NCBI GenBank assembly: GCA_023251005.1
Contig: JAHEZR010000051.1
Coordinates: 1 to 6,776 of the forward strand
Length of the DNA: 6,776 bases
Source of the DNA: Ignavibacteriota bacterium
Lineage (GTDB): Bacteria > Bacteroidota > UBA10030 > JAHEZR01
Direction: 5' to 3'
Position numbers and translations under genes: made by a program. Positions within the stretch are counted from its first letter, which is position 1. Every line of letters begins with the position of its first letter. The notes under the pieces are model-generated. The model saw only the letters and a program-made list of their open reading frames with translations. It was not told the DNA's origin and did not search any database. Shown one piece after another: positions 6,002 to 6,776 of the stretch.

Positions 6002-6776
6002 ATGATTGGCCAAGCCATCTTACACTACAAAATCCTTGAGAAGCTGGGCGAAGGCGGCATGGGCATCGTTTACAAAGCCCATGACACGAAGCTCGATCGA
6101 ATTGTGGCTCTGAAGTTTTTGCCTCAACATCTGACCTCCGACTCAAGCGAGAAAGAACGATTCGTCCACGAAGCGAAGGCTGCCTCCGCGTTAAACCATC
6201 CCAATATTACGACGATCTATGAGATCAATGAATTCGAAAGTCAGATGTTTATCGCGATGGAGTATTGTGAGGGAAAAACCTTAAGACAGACTGTCGAGTC
6301 GGGAAGCCTTTCCATAAAGAAAGTCTTGGATATTGGGATTCAAGTCTGCGAGGGCCTGGCGCTGGCACATGAGAAGGGGATTGTCCATCGTGACATAAAA
6401 TCCGACAACCTCATGCTTGCCCCAAGAGGTCTCGTGAAGATCATGGATTTTGGTTTAGCAAAGTTGAAGGGGGCCAGCAAGCTGACCCGCACAGGCTCTA
6501 CGTTGGGGACTGCAGCGTATATGTCACCCGAGCAAGCGCAGGGAGAGGAGGCCGACCAGCGAAGTGATATTTTCTCCTTCGGGGTGGTGTTGTATGAGCT
6601 TTTCGCCGGACAGTTGCCTTTCCGCGGCGAGCATCAAGCGGCAATAACCTATTCGATCATCAACGAAGAGCCGCAGCCGCTGGCACGCTTTAATAACCAA
6701 GTCTCAGCAAAACTTGAGGATGTCGTCTCGAAGGCATTGGCAAAGGATAAAGAGGAACGATACCAGCATATCGACG
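6002..6776 (+). CDS. Hanks-type serine/threonine protein kinase, N-terminal part (3' truncated by window edge)
   Basis: The frame is open from ATG 6002 to the window end, giving 258 residues plus one base, and covers almost a full kinase domain. It shows the glycine loop GEGGMG (16-21), the ATP-anchoring lysine in VALK (Lys38), its partner Glu57 in the C-helix, the catalytic loop HRDIKSDN (129-136, Asp131 and Asn136), the metal-binding DFG (149-151), SPE (175-177) in place of APE, DIFSFGVVLYEL (189-200) and the closing Arg253. All catalytic residues are present, and the HRD arginine makes it an RD kinase likely activated by activation-loop phosphorylation; Thr162, Thr164, Ser166, Thr167 and Thr170 are candidates. 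Such kinases in related bacteria often continue into a membrane helix plus TPR, WD40 or TolB-like repeats; what follows here is not visible. No strong Shine-Dalgarno sequence precedes the start, and an in-frame three-codon ORF lies just upstream. Confidence 0.95.
   Translation, partial: MIGQAILHYKILEKLGEGGMGIVYKAHDTKLDRIVALKFLPQHLTSDSSEKERFVHEAKAASALNHPNITTIYEINEFESQMFIAMEYCEGKTLRQTVESGSLSIKKVLDIGIQVCEGLALAHEKGIVHRDIKSDNLMLAPRGLVKIMDFGLAKLKGASKLTRTGSTLGTAAYMSPEQAQGEEADQRSDIFSFGVVLYELFAGQLPFRGEHQAAITYSIINEEPQPLARFNNQVSAKLEDVVSKALAKDKEERYQHID

Noticed and set aside
5600..6013. 137-codon - strand open frame opposite the rarA end, with some hydrophobic stretches
   Set aside because: The hydrophobic runs arise from antisense reading of rarA codons, and the frame overlaps the kinase start; no support for a real membrane protein.
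1..6776. Mobile elements, CRISPR arrays, tRNA or rRNA genes
   Set aside because: No transposase frames, terminal repeats, spaced direct repeats or tRNA/rRNA-like segments were found by reading; gaps between genes are 39-209 nt and mostly plain.

Overview
The window reads as ordinary chromosomal DNA of a Gram-negative-type bacterium, with about half G+C by eye and every supported gene on the + strand. The gene set suggests the FCB group (Bacteroidota, Ignavibacteriota or relatives). It contains a fused homocysteine methyltransferase/MTHFR, a class II aldolase, a D-Ala-D-Ala ligase, a small FtsB/DivIC protein, RarA and a Hanks-type kinase opening with the glycine-loop pattern common in those phyla. 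Most starts also lack a good Shine-Dalgarno sequence, which fits. The taxonomic placement is inference from gene content; there is no rRNA gene in the window.

Layout. Positions 1-121 hold the last 39 codons of aspartate-semialdehyde dehydrogenase (asd). A strong intrinsic terminator follows at 202-239. A tight three-gene run then spans 331-4046: a two-domain homocysteine S-methyltransferase/methylenetetrahydrofolate reductase, a zinc-dependent class II aldolase starting 3 nt after the first stop, and ddl, whose ATG overlaps the aldolase stop (ATGA). After a 135-nt gap comes a 99-residue FtsB/DivIC-type division protein with the window's clearest ribosome binding site. After a 140-nt gap comes rarA, and 39 nt beyond it a serine/threonine protein kinase that runs off the right edge (258 codons visible).

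How the genes fit together. asd feeds the aspartate family: methionine and threonine through homoserine, and diaminopimelate for peptidoglycan. The fused enzyme can supply the methyl group from folate and place it on homocysteine. Ddl makes the D-Ala-D-Ala end of the peptidoglycan stem, and the FtsB-like protein belongs to the septal division complex, so the block mixes methyl-group and envelope metabolism. RarA acts at stalled replication forks and the kinase is a signalling protein; both look like separate neighbours.

No mobile element, CRISPR array, tRNA or rRNA was seen. I did not find a clearly new system. The points most worth a second look are the aldolase's extra C-terminal amphipathic helix, which resembles a bacterial microcompartment encapsulation peptide; that aldolase's coupling to a methionine gene; a promoter-like element overlapping the asd terminator; and a three-codon in-frame mini-ORF before the kinase.
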